Source of the DNA: Istiophorus platypterus
Taxonomy: Eukaryota; Chordata; Actinopteri; Istiophoriformes; Istiophoridae
Direction of reading: 5' to 3'
Length of the DNA stretch: 64,000 bases
Assembly (NCBI GenBank): GCA_016859345.1
Contig: CM029123.1
Span: 1,596,501-1,660,500, forward strand
The position numbers were made by a program, and so were the translations under genes. Positions 33,974 to 45,589 of this stretch are shown piece after piece (the stretch's first letter is position 1; every line of letters starts with the position of its first letter). The notes under the pieces were generated by a model. That model was not told the DNA's origin. It ran no database searches and was given only the letters and a program-made list of their open reading frames with translations.

Positions 33974-34699
33974 TGATTAAAGGATTTTTTTTTCTTATTG
34001 TCAACAAAGCTTGATAAACAAAACTTGATAAAAAAAAAATACCAACATTGTGTTAGTCACTGTTTGACTAACGCACAGTTCAGCAGTTTCAAGCCCATTG
34101 ATTCCTACTGAAGATATAAAAACAACTTTAAAAAAAATGAATACATAGATTCAAAAATGCCAACTGCTCACAGTGGTTTTTTTTTATCTAAGGATGCTCA
34201 AATCAGAGGAAATAGTGCATTTGTTTGGGACTATTTTCAGTGGTGGATGGATTCACACTTGATGCTCTAGTGAGTATTTGGGACAGCAGGATGTTGTGTG
34301 TGGGACTGAATCAAGATAAACTACAGTGTGTGTGTCCATGGTAATGAAGGAACATGTCACTGATGTGTTTTATTAGTTTTGAAGACTATGAAGCTCTATC
34401 ACACAGAGGCAGATGATATATCAGGCCTTAATACACACAATACTCATTATTAGAGACATTCACTGTTTGTGCAAATTTTATTATTACCAATATTTTCAGT
34501 TTGACTTCCAAATATAGGGGTTTAGATAATTGTGAAACATGGCGAACTTTGTAATTTGGTAATTTTACCAAGGTTTCTCAACAAGATTGGTGCCTGGATA
34601 TCACAATGAAGTCCTGGTTTTTGCACCCAATTGCACCTTTGACATTTTTTAATCAACAAACAATTTCTGATTTGCAGCTGAACTTGAAAAATATCTAAG

Positions 34700-34960
34700 T
34701 CAGTTATACAGTCCCGTTGTTTTCACTTAAACCTCTATATTGTCTCTTTATGTGTTGAGTATTGCAGTGCTCTGTTTTCTTGTTTAAGCCAAGAAGTTAT
34801 TGTACGCCTACAATTAGTTCAAAATTGTGCTGCATGATAACTAGCAAAGTAAACATTGCATTCCCATATTGTCCCAGTGCTCGCTGTGTTACAAGGGCAT
34901 TCCACTGAACTGACATCAGCAAAAAAAACTGCTTTACTGCTTCACCTGGCAGTGAACTTT
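34700..34960 (+). mobile_element. L2/CR1-group LINE fragment (RT C-terminal end)
   Basis: In frame, about 34755-34842 reads 'CVEYCSALFSCLSQEVIVRL' then 'QLVQNCAA'. This is the conserved 'DYCNxLxxxLxxxxxxxLQxxQNxAAR' block of L2/CR1-group LINEs. 'HIVPVLAVLQ' follows near 34868, matching 'HIxPVLxxLHW'. Only this part is preserved, with stops. Confidence 0.55.
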
Positions 34961-34964
34961 AATA

Positions 34965-36585
34965 CTAGTACTAGTAGAGTCTTGTTGGCTTGGAATTTCT
35001 ATTTTGCATTGAGTTAGGGAGCACAGACACATTCTTAAATTTATGGCCTCCCACTGATGAATCAGAATGGGAAATATTAGTGTTGCATACCAAAACAAAA
35101 CAGTTTGACAAACATACTCTCATATACAAGAAACCAGTAATCTGACAAAACAAAGAATTTACCTGTAATGTTTTCATTTCACGCCCAGCCATTCATTTAC
35201 AAAGTTTTCCATCAGTAATTTTTAATTTAAATAAAACAAGCACATTCAGAAGTCCATGGGTTGTAGAGCTCATGGCTGTTGGTTGTAGCTGTGATAGTGG
35301 GGGTTAATGTCAGAAAATACCCCAAAAACAAATAAACAAAAAAATAAAACAAACATAAATACAAGACCTGTTATTTCTCCTATAAATATCAATGGGGCTG
35401 TGTGGAAATGATCAGTTTAAACCAAGGACTATTTCCACATGAAGACATATTTTCTGAAAGATCAGTGTAGACTACGTACACATGAATCAAGACGGTTTAC
35501 TGGAAGCAAAGAATTACTGTATTTTTGTTTTTTTTAATTGAGCGACAAGACTACATATCTTATGATCTAATATGAGGAGAATGTGATGTAATGTCTAAAA
35601 ATGTATAATGTGTCTGTGACTGTTCATCAGTATAATACTTGTTTATTTTAAATATTATCCTGATGTGAAATCTAAGAATGTCTCACCTGTAATTGTATTG
35701 TTTTTTGGATTTTGTTCTTTCATTTTGGTTTGGGCTTTTGGAGTTTCTTGCAGAAAGAATCACAAATTAAATAGGGAAAACACAATAGAATTAGAACTAA
35801 AACATAAAATCCTAGCACAGAGAGTAATAACTAATTGTACTCCCCTCTTCCTGACTATAACCATCAGATGTTCAATAACATATTTCCAAAGCAGATGAGT
35901 GTCCCCCTTACAAGAGACTTTCACTCTCAATGTATGATGTCTCATGTCTCTTCACTAAAGCCTCCTCAATCATTTCTCTGAGCCTGAGAAACATGAACAC
36001 TAGTCTCTGAGGCAGTAAACACAAAAAGTAGCCCCCTGAATTAGCTATTATAGTTAACTGCATAGGAAACTATATATGGGGCAGCTAGCCAGCTAACCAT
36101 AATAGCTGCCTATTCACTTGCCGGATAACAAGCATTAATTATTTAGGAGGTTTATCTTGTGATCCAGAGATTCCCAGTAAATACTGTTTGACCAAGTCAT
36201 GTTTCCCTAATCGCAACAATGGAAGTGGTGATTGAAAAGTTAGCAAGAGCCATAGTCAGGATAGCATCAAATACTGTATCTCAACAAGAACTGGGTTGAA
36301 AAATACATACATTTCCTTTCAGAGCTTGTAACTTCAGCCTCCTATGATCTGAACTTAACCTTGTGAGGGTTTTATATCTTTTGGATATACTGAATAATGA
36401 CAGTTTCATTGTAAAGACATTGTGCTGGCAAGTGTTACAACCAAGTACAGGTGATCTGTATAACATAATCAAGTGCAACAATGTAGTCATAGCAAGAAGG
36501 ATCTTGCAACAAGAAAAAAACCTCAAAGAACAGAAATTTTGTTACAAAAATGACAATACAAATGGCAGGACAATGTGTCCTCATT
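34965..36585. other. Unassigned AT-rich sequence
   Basis: No gene or repeat assigned. An imperfect 16-bp inverted repeat ('agctattatagttaac' / 'gctaaccataatagct') lies between about 36042 and 36106. Confidence 0.5.
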
Positions 36586-36619
36586 CAACCTCTTCTTCTT
36601 TTTCTTTCGGCTTTTCCCT

Positions 36620-37825
36620 TTAGGGGTCGCCACAGCGAATCAGTGTCCTCCATCTAACCCTGTCTTCTGCGTCCTCTTCACTCACACCAACTACCTTCAT
36701 GTCCTCTTTCACTACATCCATAAACCTCCTCTTTGGTCTTCCTCTAGGCCTCCTGCCTGGCAGTTCAAAACTCAGTATCCTTCTACCAATATAATCACTA
36801 TCTCTTCTCAGGACATGTCCAAACCATCTCAGTCTGGCCTTTCTGACTTTATCTCCTAAACCTCTAACATGTGCTGTCCCTCTGATGTACTCATTCCTGA
36901 TCCTATCCATCCTGGTCACTCCCAGAGAGAACCTCAACATCTTCATCTCTGCTACCTCCAGCTCTGCCTCCTGTCTTTTCCTCAGTGGCACTGTCTCTAG
37001 ACCAAACAGCATCGCTGGTCTCACCACAGTTTTGTACACCTTTCCTTTCATTTTAGCTGAAACTCTTCTATCACACATCACACCTGACACTTTTCTCCAC
37101 CCGTTCCAGCCTGCCTGCACACGCTTCTTCACCTCTTTTCCACACTCTCCATTGCCCTGGACTGTTGACCCTAAGCACTTAAAATCCTCCACCTTCTTTA
37201 TCTCTTCTCCCTGTAACCTCACTCTTCCACTTGGGTCCCTCTCGTTCACACACATGTACTCTGTCTTGCTGCGGCTAACCTTCATTCCTCTCCTTTCCAG
37301 GGCAAATCTCCACCTCTCAAGCTTCTCCTCCACCTGTTCCCTGCTCTCACTACATATCACAATGTCATCTGCAAACATCATAGTCCATGGAGATTCCTGT
37401 CTAACCTCGTCTGTCAGTCTGTCCATCACCATAGCAAACAAGAAGGGGCTTAGAGCTGATCCCTGATGCAGTCCCACCTCTACCTTGAACTCCTCTGTCA
37501 CACCTACAGCACACCTAACCACTGTCTTACAGTCCACATACATGTCCTGCACCACTCTAACATACTTCTCTGTCACTCCAGACTTCCTCATACAGTACCA
37601 CAGTTCCTCTCTGGGCACCCTGTCATACGCTTTCTCCAGATCTACAAAGACACAATGCAGCTCCCTCTGACCTTCCCTGTACTTCTCTATCAACATCCTC
37701 AAAGCAAATACTGCATCTGTGGTACTCTTTTTTGGCATGAAACCATACTGCTGCTCACAAATGCTCACTTTTGCCCTTAGTCTAGCTTCAACTACTCTTT
37801 CCCATAGCTTCATTGTATGGCTCAT
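36620..37825 (-). pseudogene. RTE ORF, part 4: RT palm/thumb and C-terminal domain
   Basis: This 401-codon open frame is the longest in the window. It carries RT motif A 'VDLEKAYDRVPREEL' (about residues 61-75), motif B 'GLHQGSALSPFLF' (118-130), and motif C 'FADDIVICSE' (151-160), so both catalytic aspartates are present. Towards the end is the RTE-type 'RWFGHVLRRDS' and 'GRRPRGRPKRRFMDVV' segment. The N-terminal RT block that should precede it is in the next frame. A deletion of about 20 bp at the junction near 37840 removes the short conserved 'NYRGI'-type motif and causes the shift. Residue coding looks otherwise healthy. Confidence 0.9.
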
Positions 37826-38436
37826 CAGCCACAGTTCTGCACATCTCCCTTGTTCTTAAAAATGGGCACCAGCACACTTCTCCTCCATTCCTCAGGCATC
37901 TTCTCACTATCTAAGATCCTGTTAAACAACCCAGTCAGAAACTCTACTGCCGCCTCTCCTAGACACTTCCATACCTCCACAGGTATATCATCAGGACCAA
38001 GTGCCTTTCCACTCTTCATCCTCTTCAGTGCCTTCCTCACTTCATCTTTACTAATCTTTGCTATTTCCTGATCCACAACAGCCACATCTTCTACTCTTCG
38101 TTCTCTCTCATTTTCCTCATTCATCAACTCTTCAAAGTACTCTTTCCATCTTCCCATCACACTGCTGGCACCTGTCAATACATTTCCATCTCTATCCTTA
38201 ATCACCCTAACCTGCTGCACGTCCTTCCCATCTCTGTCTCTCTGCCTTGCCAATCTGTATAGATCAGTCTCTCCCTCCTTACTGTCCAACCTAACATACA
38301 AGTCATCATAAGCCCCTTGTTTGGCCTTTGCCACCTCTACTTTCACCTTCAGCTGCATCTCCCTGTACTCCTGTCTACTCTCTTCAGTCCTCTCAGTGTC
38401 CCACTTCTTCTTAGCTAATCCCTTTTCTGTATACAC
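37825..38436 (-). pseudogene. RTE ORF, part 3: linker and RT fingers
   Basis: This 203-codon piece covers the linker between endonuclease and RT and the first RT blocks. 'MKSGKALGPDDIPVEVWK' is the 'GKAxGPDxIPxExxK' motif at the RT start, and 'PEEWRRSVLVPIFKNKGD' is the next block. It ends at a stop directly after 'VQNCG', where the deletion before part 4 lies. Its 5' end joins part 2 through a frame shift near 38430, where both pieces overlap by about 20 bp. Confidence 0.88.
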
Positions 38437-39071
38437 TCCTGCACCTCCTCATTCCACCACCAAGTCTCTTTATCTACTTTCCTTCCAGATGACACACCAA
38501 GTACTCTCCTTCCTGTCTCCCTGATCACATTAGCTGTAGTTCTCCAGTCATCTGGAAGCACCTCCTGACCTCCCAGAGCCTGCTTCAACTCCTTCCTAAA
38601 AGTCATGCAACACTCTTCCTTTTTTAGCTTCCACCATTTCGTCCTCTGCTCTGCCTTTGTCCTCTTCGTCTTCCTCACCACCAAGGTCATCCTACACACC
38701 AGCATTCTATGCTGTCTGGCTACACTCTCACCAACCACTACTTTGCAGTCACTGATCTCCTTCAGATTACACCGTCTACACAAGATGTAGTCTATCTGTG
38801 TGCTCCTACCTCCACTCTTATACGTCACCCTGTGCTCCTGCCTCTTCTGGAAGAAAGTATTCACTACAGCCATTTCCATCCTTTTTGCAAAATCAACCAC
38901 CATCTGTCCTTCTGCGTTCCTCTCCTGGATACCGAATCTGCCCATCGCTTCCTCATCGCCTCTGTTTCCTGCACCAACATGTCCATTGAAGTCTGCACCA
39001 ATGACAACTCTCTCAGCTCTGTATGGCTTCATCAAGGTCCGACCAGAATTTCTCCTTCTCCTCCAGCTCAC
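38415..39071 (-). pseudogene. RTE ORF, part 2: endonuclease C-terminal half
   Basis: This 218-codon piece contains 'VIGADFNGHVG' (residues 23-33) with the GDFN-type catalytic block and 'STQIDYILCRR' (91-101). Both are hallmarks of the apurinic/apyrimidinic-like endonuclease that nicks the target. It then runs into the linker ('WWWNEEVQECIQKRD'). The first ~17 residues ('MSWRRRRNSGRTLMKP') are out-of-frame readings of the end of part 1, so the true junction is near 39020-39030. Confidence 0.88.
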
Positions 39072-39657
39072 AGCCTACCTGTGGAGCATACCCACTAACC
39101 ACATTGAACATTACGCCTTCGATTTCTAGCTTCAGACTCATCACTCTATCCGACACTCTTTTTACCTCCAGGACATTCCTAACAAGCTCCTCCTTCAAGA
39201 TAACTCCTACTCCGTTTCTCTTCCTATCTACACCATGGTAGAACAACTTGAACCCTGCTCCCAAACTTTTAGCCTTGCTACCTTTCCACCTGGTCTCCTG
39301 GACACACAGTATGTCTACCTTCCTCCTCTGCATCATGTCAACTAACTCTCTACCCTTTCCTGTCATGGTTCCAACATTCAAAGTCCCTACTCTCAGTCCT
39401 AGCCTCTTGGCATTCCTCTTCTCTCTCTTCCTACGAACACACCTTCCTCCTCTCCTTCTTCTACCAACAGTAGTCCAATTTCCACCGGCACCCTGTAGGT
39501 GAACAGCACCGATGGCGGTCGTTGTTAACCCGGGCCTCGACCGATCCGGTATGGGATTAATAGATCTGACTCGCATGTTTGATTTGGCAAAAGTTTTACG
39601 TCGGATGCCCTTCCTGACACAACCCTCTGTATTAATCCGGGCTTGGGACCGGCACAA
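39013..39657 (-). pseudogene. RTE ORF, part 1: leader and endonuclease N-terminal half
   Basis: This 214-codon piece has a basic leader ('RRRRGGRCVRRKREKRNAKR', residues 66-85), then the endonuclease start 'LRVGTLNVGTMTGKG' (88-102), 'DILCVQETRWKG' (115-126) with the catalytic glutamate, and 'RNGVGVILKEEL'. The natural start is not certain: the frame is open from 39657, and RTE elements may begin translation further down at a methionine near the endonuclease. A frame shift near 39020 separates it from part 2. Confidence 0.88.
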
Positions 39658-39694
39658 TAAGACACTGGCTTGTGTCCCCTTGCGGCTACATTAA

Positions 39695-42058
39695 CTTTCA
39701 TGATGTAAAATGATTCTTATTAATCCATACATCTAAAAAGTGATGTTTTCTAAAACTCTAATTAAGTTTTAATTTAACTGACTCTAATTTGTAATTCAAA
39801 TTATCTGGAAAACTTTCAAGTGTGTCCATATCTTCTCCTAAAATGACAAAAACAAACCATCTATATCAACAAGGGTTTTAGATGTACTTAGAAAAGAACA
39901 AACTCAACTTTACCCATTAAAAGGTTTGCATAATTTTGGGCTAAAGGAGAACCGATTGTTATGGTAAAACACAGCAAATAAAAAAAACGTTTTTTGTCTG
40001 ATTTAATTAGTTAATACAAGCATAAATTCAGTGGGAGGTTGTGATACATCTTCGATCCATCATCTGGGAAACAGATGTCCTATATGCATTGTGCATAACA
40101 GATCATCGATTTCAACATGTCCATACTTTATTATATTTAAAAGGTCCATGGTCCAAGAGGGTAAATTGTATGACTTTCTTAAGGTAATCCACATACTGAG
40201 AAATAGGTTGCCTTAATTGTCCAATGCCTGCAAAATTAGATGTCTGGAAAGATTCCACTAAAGGATCACAGTTAAGTGCGCAGCTCATGATCACTGTTAC
40301 ATGTCCATGAATTAAAATCAAACCTTGACTTAAAAATCCAAATAACCAAAAAATGTGAATGCCTAAATACCCTCATAGTATCCAGCTTCTATCTTCTGTT
40401 ACCCCATAAATCTCTTAAAGGTTAAAAATATGCATCTTAACCTAGTCTTCTATTGTGCTTGATTTTATACACATTTCCCCAAAATTCATCGTGACATATT
40501 TTTGGAGATTCTGGGATCCCCAGATTTAAAGTAAAGATCTCTGATTTTGAATAATATTTGCAGGCACAGCATTCAATTGTAAATGAATGACCTACTGGTA
40601 GGCTGCTGCTTAAAGGGTTTAAAAACCTTCTTTTTGCTAAATCTTTTTTCTTATATAGCTGTTACTCGTAGAATCTGTACTCTCAACAAGCATCACCAAC
40701 TCATATCTTATCCATTTTAACTATCTTTTGTATCTCAATTGCCTACTGGGAGGGTGCCTCAGTCTGATAGCGAAGACTGCCCGAAAAAAAACAACAGATA
40801 GTTACTTTTTACTCTAATGCATGTAAGACTAAGAAGCATCTCCTGAACATATACAACTTTCTGCAGTATATGTGCAAGTGTGTTTGTTTTATTGTGAGTG
40901 TGTGTTTGCACTGTTATATCATTACACCTGGCTAAACATGATACATCCCAAGCTGCTGCAGATGGAAGCAGCTGTGGAATCTATAATTCTATTTGTAATC
41001 AGCTGACAGAGGGCAGGGGAAAGAAAGGGAGAGAGAGATAGAGGGAGAATGAGGAAGAATTACCAAAAGAACAAGAAAGGGAGAAAAAGTGTAGTACAAT
41101 TAACTAGTACACAATATACCATCAATTCAGCCCTGCCCCCCAAAAATTATATTCTATATATTCTACTTCATTTTAGAGGAAATAGTTTTGTATCTTCATC
41201 GGCAATATCTTTCCCAGTCGACTGGGAAAGGGCAGCATTGATGATGAGCATCCTGCAAGCAGAGAGAAAGGTTTGCATTCTGTGTCCTCCACATTGTTGG
41301 TTTTAGGTTACCAAAAACTTTGGTTAGGGAAATTTTAGTTTTGGTTACAAATACGGAAAGTAAAAATGCTTGGGTTTTTCCAAATATAACCGAGACCCCC
41401 ATATTTTCTTAAGAGCTAGTGCAGACAATAACCCCTGTGCTATGATTTACCTTCTCAGATAAATTTTTAGATCTGCCCTGTGCTTACCCACTCAGCTCCT
41501 CCTTGCCTTCCCCCCCATTCATCTAAGTGCCTTTCCAGGCTTTCCAGGCCTGTGTCTTTCTGAAAGGGAGTATCTTTTTTTCAAACATTTGAACTTAACT
41601 TTAGACCTAAGCTGCAACTTGTCGGCGAGTGAATAGACCTTTGTATTCATCAAATACTTTTTCAGATATGAGGGAGACAGCTCTGAAGCAACAGCTGACC
41701 TCTCATAACGCCTCTAGAAAGACAGGAGATAATGGCCACGCTGTTTTCCCATTGCCCCTGAGGAAACCAGCTTTCCCCCTGATGGGCAAAACAAGTTATA
41801 ACAGTCAAAGCCTGTGATTTTACAATTAAAATTCAAAACTACACGTTTCATTTCAAGGTATTTTCATATTCTTTACAAAATTGAAGAAGGAAAGGACAAT
41901 GTTTTTCATCAATTTAATTAGATTGTAAGTGGAAATGATGATCATTATGACTAATTTTATGACTAATTGATCACAATCACATTCTTTGAAATCTCAATTA
42001 CCTACTAAATCTTTCTTGTTGAGAATGTCCTCCTGTAAAAAAACAAGCTCAAAAACAC
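39695..42058. other. Unassigned AT-rich sequence
   Basis: No gene or mobile element assigned. It contains a perfect 22-bp palindrome at 41209-41230. The open frames at 41049-41306 (plus) and 41196-41402 (minus) run through that palindrome on opposite strands and lack motifs. Confidence 0.5.
41209..41230. repeat. Perfect 22-bp palindrome
   Basis: The half-site CTTTCCCAGTC is followed directly by its reverse complement, with a SalI-type GTCGAC centre and no spacer. Confidence 0.95.
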
Positions 42059-42123
42059 AATGCAACGATGGGTTGTAATAAACACAGACAGTCTCTGTGT
42101 TTATTACAACACATCGTAGCATT
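42059..42123. repeat. Foldback hairpin, 30-bp arms
   Basis: The left arm 42059-42088 and right arm 42094-42123 pair at 28 of 30 positions with a 5-nt loop. Each arm contains the word TTGTAATAAACACAGA or its complement. Confidence 0.9.
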
Positions 42124-42639
42124 TTATGCTTGGTATGGTGGGTGACCTCTAGCAGCCATAGTAATTATGATAGGAGCGAGAGAACGATCTTTTCTTAAAT
42201 CTAACCAAGTAGATTTTGTGCCTAAACCTAACCAAACCATTACCACTCCACAACCTTAATCCTGTGTTTATTGGTTTTCTGAATTGTGACAGAGGTCCAT
42301 TATGCCTCTCATGGATATGCTCCTATAGGTTATATCCAAGGATAGGGACAAGTGACTTATATTGCAACGTAAGTTGGAGATCTTGTTGTTCTTGTCACTT
42401 GAATCTACAACTTTCGATAATTCTGGATCCCTCCACCTTTAGGACGAAAAGCTGAACAGATAATACTGCGTCACAAACTGAAATTGAATCGTAATACATA
42501 TTTATAAATACTGGATCAATAACAATAACATTATTTGATTTGATTTAGAAAAATAAACTTATTATATATTTATATTCTTGTAAATTAATTCTTATTTAAA
42601 TCTCCCCCATCAACTCTTCACCACCTTCCACGTACATGC
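42124..42639. other. Unassigned sequence
   Basis: No gene or repeat recognised between the foldback hairpin and the CA array. Confidence 0.5.
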
Positions 42640-42648
42640 GCACACACA

Positions 42649-42702
<54 letters not shown>

Positions 42703-42718
42703 CACACAAACAAACACA
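42640..42718. repeat. (CA)n microsatellite
   Basis: Nearly 40 CA units with one CG and a few AA interruptions. Confidence 0.95.
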
Positions 42719-42952
42719 GAGTCACACACAAGAGCAAAGATAATGAGCTCTGATTAGTCCATTCAGAAACTATATACTTGTACAAGTTCAGTGGGCTCCT
42801 GGTTTTCAGACCCCACTTAATATAGTAACACAAGCCCAAACATAAACACACATGCACAATTTCGTACAGAATTTAGTCAGGACCTTGATCTAAGCAGATG
42901 TAGCAGGCAGTAGTCAATTAACACATAAGCAAGTAGCAAATAACTTCATTTG

Positions 42953-42954
<2 letters not shown>

Positions 42955-43034
<80 letters not shown>
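42955..43034. repeat. Compound (TG)n(AG)n microsatellite
   Basis: About 12 TG units are followed by about 26 AG units and a short A run. Confidence 0.95.
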
Positions 43035-43037
<3 letters not shown>

Positions 43038-43169
43038 TGGAGAGATTTAAAGCAATTTTCGAAGACAGGACTTCTTCTGACCACACAGGAGAGGAGTTTG
43101 GACCAGAAGTACTCTGTTATGTCAATCCCTTAAACATCACTGTAGCATCCAAATGTTGATCTCTTTGTA

Positions 43170-43430
43170 GCATTTGATGAAAGGGCTAGCAATCATCAAA
43201 GTCTATGAGTTCATCATCCAGCTACCATAAAAAATTTTAGCCACTTCATAGAGTAGATATTGAAATATTTACTGGGTAAATAAAGGTTTCACAGCTGCTG
43301 GTGCCTATGTAAAGGGGATCACCAAAGCCATTAGAATTCATCCACTGGGAATCACAAATGTCTGTATCAGAGTTCAGAGCAAGCTACCCAACAGTATTTG
43401 AGATATAGAATATGGAAAAAAGTCAACTGA
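43170..43430 (-). repeat. Unclassified dispersed teleost repeat, minus strand
   Basis: The words 'gggatcaccaaagccattag' and 'attcatccactgggaatcac' followed by 'aaatgtctgtatcag' are the reverse complement of a unit also visible, in the other orientation, around 47930-48060 ('ggatggattgccat', 'cactttgatgatcca'). I recall this as a very common repeat in fish genomes but cannot name its class. Confidence 0.5.
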
Positions 43431-43434
43431 ATGA

Positions 43435-45585
43435 AGATACAGTCCCCTGAGCTGCTAATCAAAGGTACACTTCTGAACTCAGAAACAAACTGACCACTAA
43501 CTATCCAATTTATCAAAGTAACAAAGTAAAAGTATCTAAATTGTGTAGTTCAAACCCTTGACTTTAATTCAGACAAAAGAAAATCATTACCACAACAAGC
43601 GCTTAGCCATCATGATGATTGGTGTGAGAAGAAGAAAACAAATGATAATGGTACAGTTGTCTCTGGTTCACTGACTCCAATTAAAGTGCCACAGTCCGCT
43701 TATGTCTCTCATGAACAAATATGCAAAGTTGTCCCTAGATTGCCCCCTCTCTCCCATTCTTCCTCTCACTCTCTGCTGTGTGCTATGCAAAACAGATTAT
43801 GATGCTACAAAGCCTCGGAGACATTGGCGCTGTGTCCAAACAAATCCTCCAAGAGTCAAAGAAGCAAAATCACTTCCCAGAGGAAGTACTGGAGCCAACA
43901 GGCTGTCTGTTAGTCAGAGTGGATGATGGAGGCATCTTTCCACTTTCGATCCAGACTGTGTTCCTGTTCATTGGAAAATAACCAACCTCACTGACTTACT
44001 ATTCAGGGTGCACATATTCTTCACCACATATCCTTTGTTTTCTTATATCAGCAACTTCCTATCACTTCTCAGCAGTGATTAGGAAACTTTTTAGTCAACT
44101 TATTACTTTGTTGCCTAACCCAACTGATAACTAAGCACTAGTCTGTGGATACATGGAGTCATGGTCAATTCAAATAAATTCTAATAAAAATGTGCTGATG
44201 CTGATATGAGCTTTCCTAATCCCATTAGGTGCATCGTCTTGTTACTGTTTGAATTCTGAGTAATATTTCAAAACTTGACTTGAATTGGACAAAATCATAC
44301 AAGCCTTTTTCCTTTTTTCTTTAGACGGATTACAGGACTACTCTCTTATTAGAGCCTAATGGATTCTGCCCATTGGTTTCCTGTTTTAATATGCAACTCC
44401 CGGTATCAATGTCTCCACACTACACATCAGACATACTTTCAGTTTATAAACCCAGTACATCCTATAATCATTTTAAAGTAACCTTAATAGTTTTAAGACA
44501 GTTTAGCACTCAACTACAGTAAATTATTCGTATCTTCTGTTGTATCACTGTTTATCCCATACAGTAAACAAATGTTATAGGTTTTGTGTTTATTCTATTT
44601 CCTCGATGTATTAATGTTTTATAGATGGAAAGAACTTTCATTTGTATGAAGTGGTGCTACAGAAAAAAACTTAATCATGAACTATAAGGAGTAAATACTA
44701 CAATGCTTTAAAGTCATGCAACTTTAAATAAACATTATTACTGAGAAAAGTAGATGCTTTTGGACCCCATTCTGGCCCCAGAAAACCTACTTTAAGTCAA
44801 TATGCATAAAAGAAAGAGTTCCAATCCAAATCCAAAGGTGACTCAAAGCTAGCCACAACCATTCCTAAGAGATCTGAAAATATTTAGACTTAATCCAAAA
44901 TGAGATGACTCAATAAAATCTAACCCAAAAGGTTCAATTGCCCTTTGAGATTATTAATTCATTCTGAAGTTGCATTCATGTTAGCAGTTTTCTTGTTGGG
45001 AGTGTGAGATATTTTGTTTTTTGCCCAAACCAATCAGCAGCAAATGTCATTTTCTGTCACCTCGGAAGTGTTGTTGGAAGTTGCTTTGAGCAGTTGACTT
45101 AAAGCTTTTTATATTCATCGGTGAAATGTGGTTTTGATTTGACCCTCAGATTGGTCAGCTGAATAGAAGAAACACCCGTCAATGGTAAAAAATCAGAACT
45201 GCTTGTACAAATCTGACATGATTGTTGTAAAGACCCAACCAGGGCAAAAACAGCAACTCTGGCAGCAGCACGATGCTCCAACAGTCGGCAATAGATGTTA
45301 TTCAAACATTATACTCTATGTCTACTTTACAAATACATATTTTTCTCCTGTAATCATGATGCACCAAATAATTATAGCTGATAGAGTCAGCTTGGTTCCT
45401 TTTGGGTTTGCACCACCTTATAGGATGTAACTAAAATTAATAGAATTAGGACCTGATTGTTGGGTCTTGTTGCTAGGAGCAAAGTGCAACCATGAGGACC
45501 TCTTACAATGATGGCCTGATGTTGGCACCTGTCTCTGAGACCCATCCCAACCAGGTTGCATAAGTAAGTTCTACTTTTAGTCAGC
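43435..45585. other. Unassigned AT-rich sequence
   Basis: No gene or repeat assigned. The overlapping open frames at 43702-43981 and 45099-45430 have no recognisable domain. Confidence 0.5.
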
Positions 45586-45589
45586 ACAT

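Larger units (their letters stand above)
31216..34695. other. Unassigned sequence
   Basis: No gene recognised. It contains a (TG)n(G)n tract at 32372-32405, a T run near 33610-33624 and a perfect-arm hairpin at 33933-33973. The open frames at 31222-31685 (minus) and 32482-32811 (plus) have no identifiable domain. Confidence 0.5.
36586..39690 (-). mobile_element. RTE-clade LINE (Expander-like), near full length
   Basis: The element is about 3.1 kb, the usual size for RTE LINEs, with 5' leader, one endonuclease-RT ORF and a 3' end made of a GAA-rich tail. Endonuclease, RT and C-terminal segments are all present on the minus strand in the correct order. Three frame breaks separate the ORF into four open pieces. 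No internal rearrangement is visible, and the 3' 236 bp match the copy at 30951-31186. Target-site duplications could not be identified. The high preservation relative to its neighbours suggests a younger insertion. Confidence 0.93.

Noticed and set aside
36885..39129. Long plus-strand open frames (for example 36885-37466, 193 codons, and 38709-39098, 129 codons)
   Set aside because: They lie antisense to the RTE ORF, which shows endonuclease and RT motifs on the minus strand. The plus frames have no motifs and are shadows.
43702..43981. Overlapping frames possibly coding for a host exon
   Set aside because: There are no convincing splice sites, no domain, and the two frames contradict each other.
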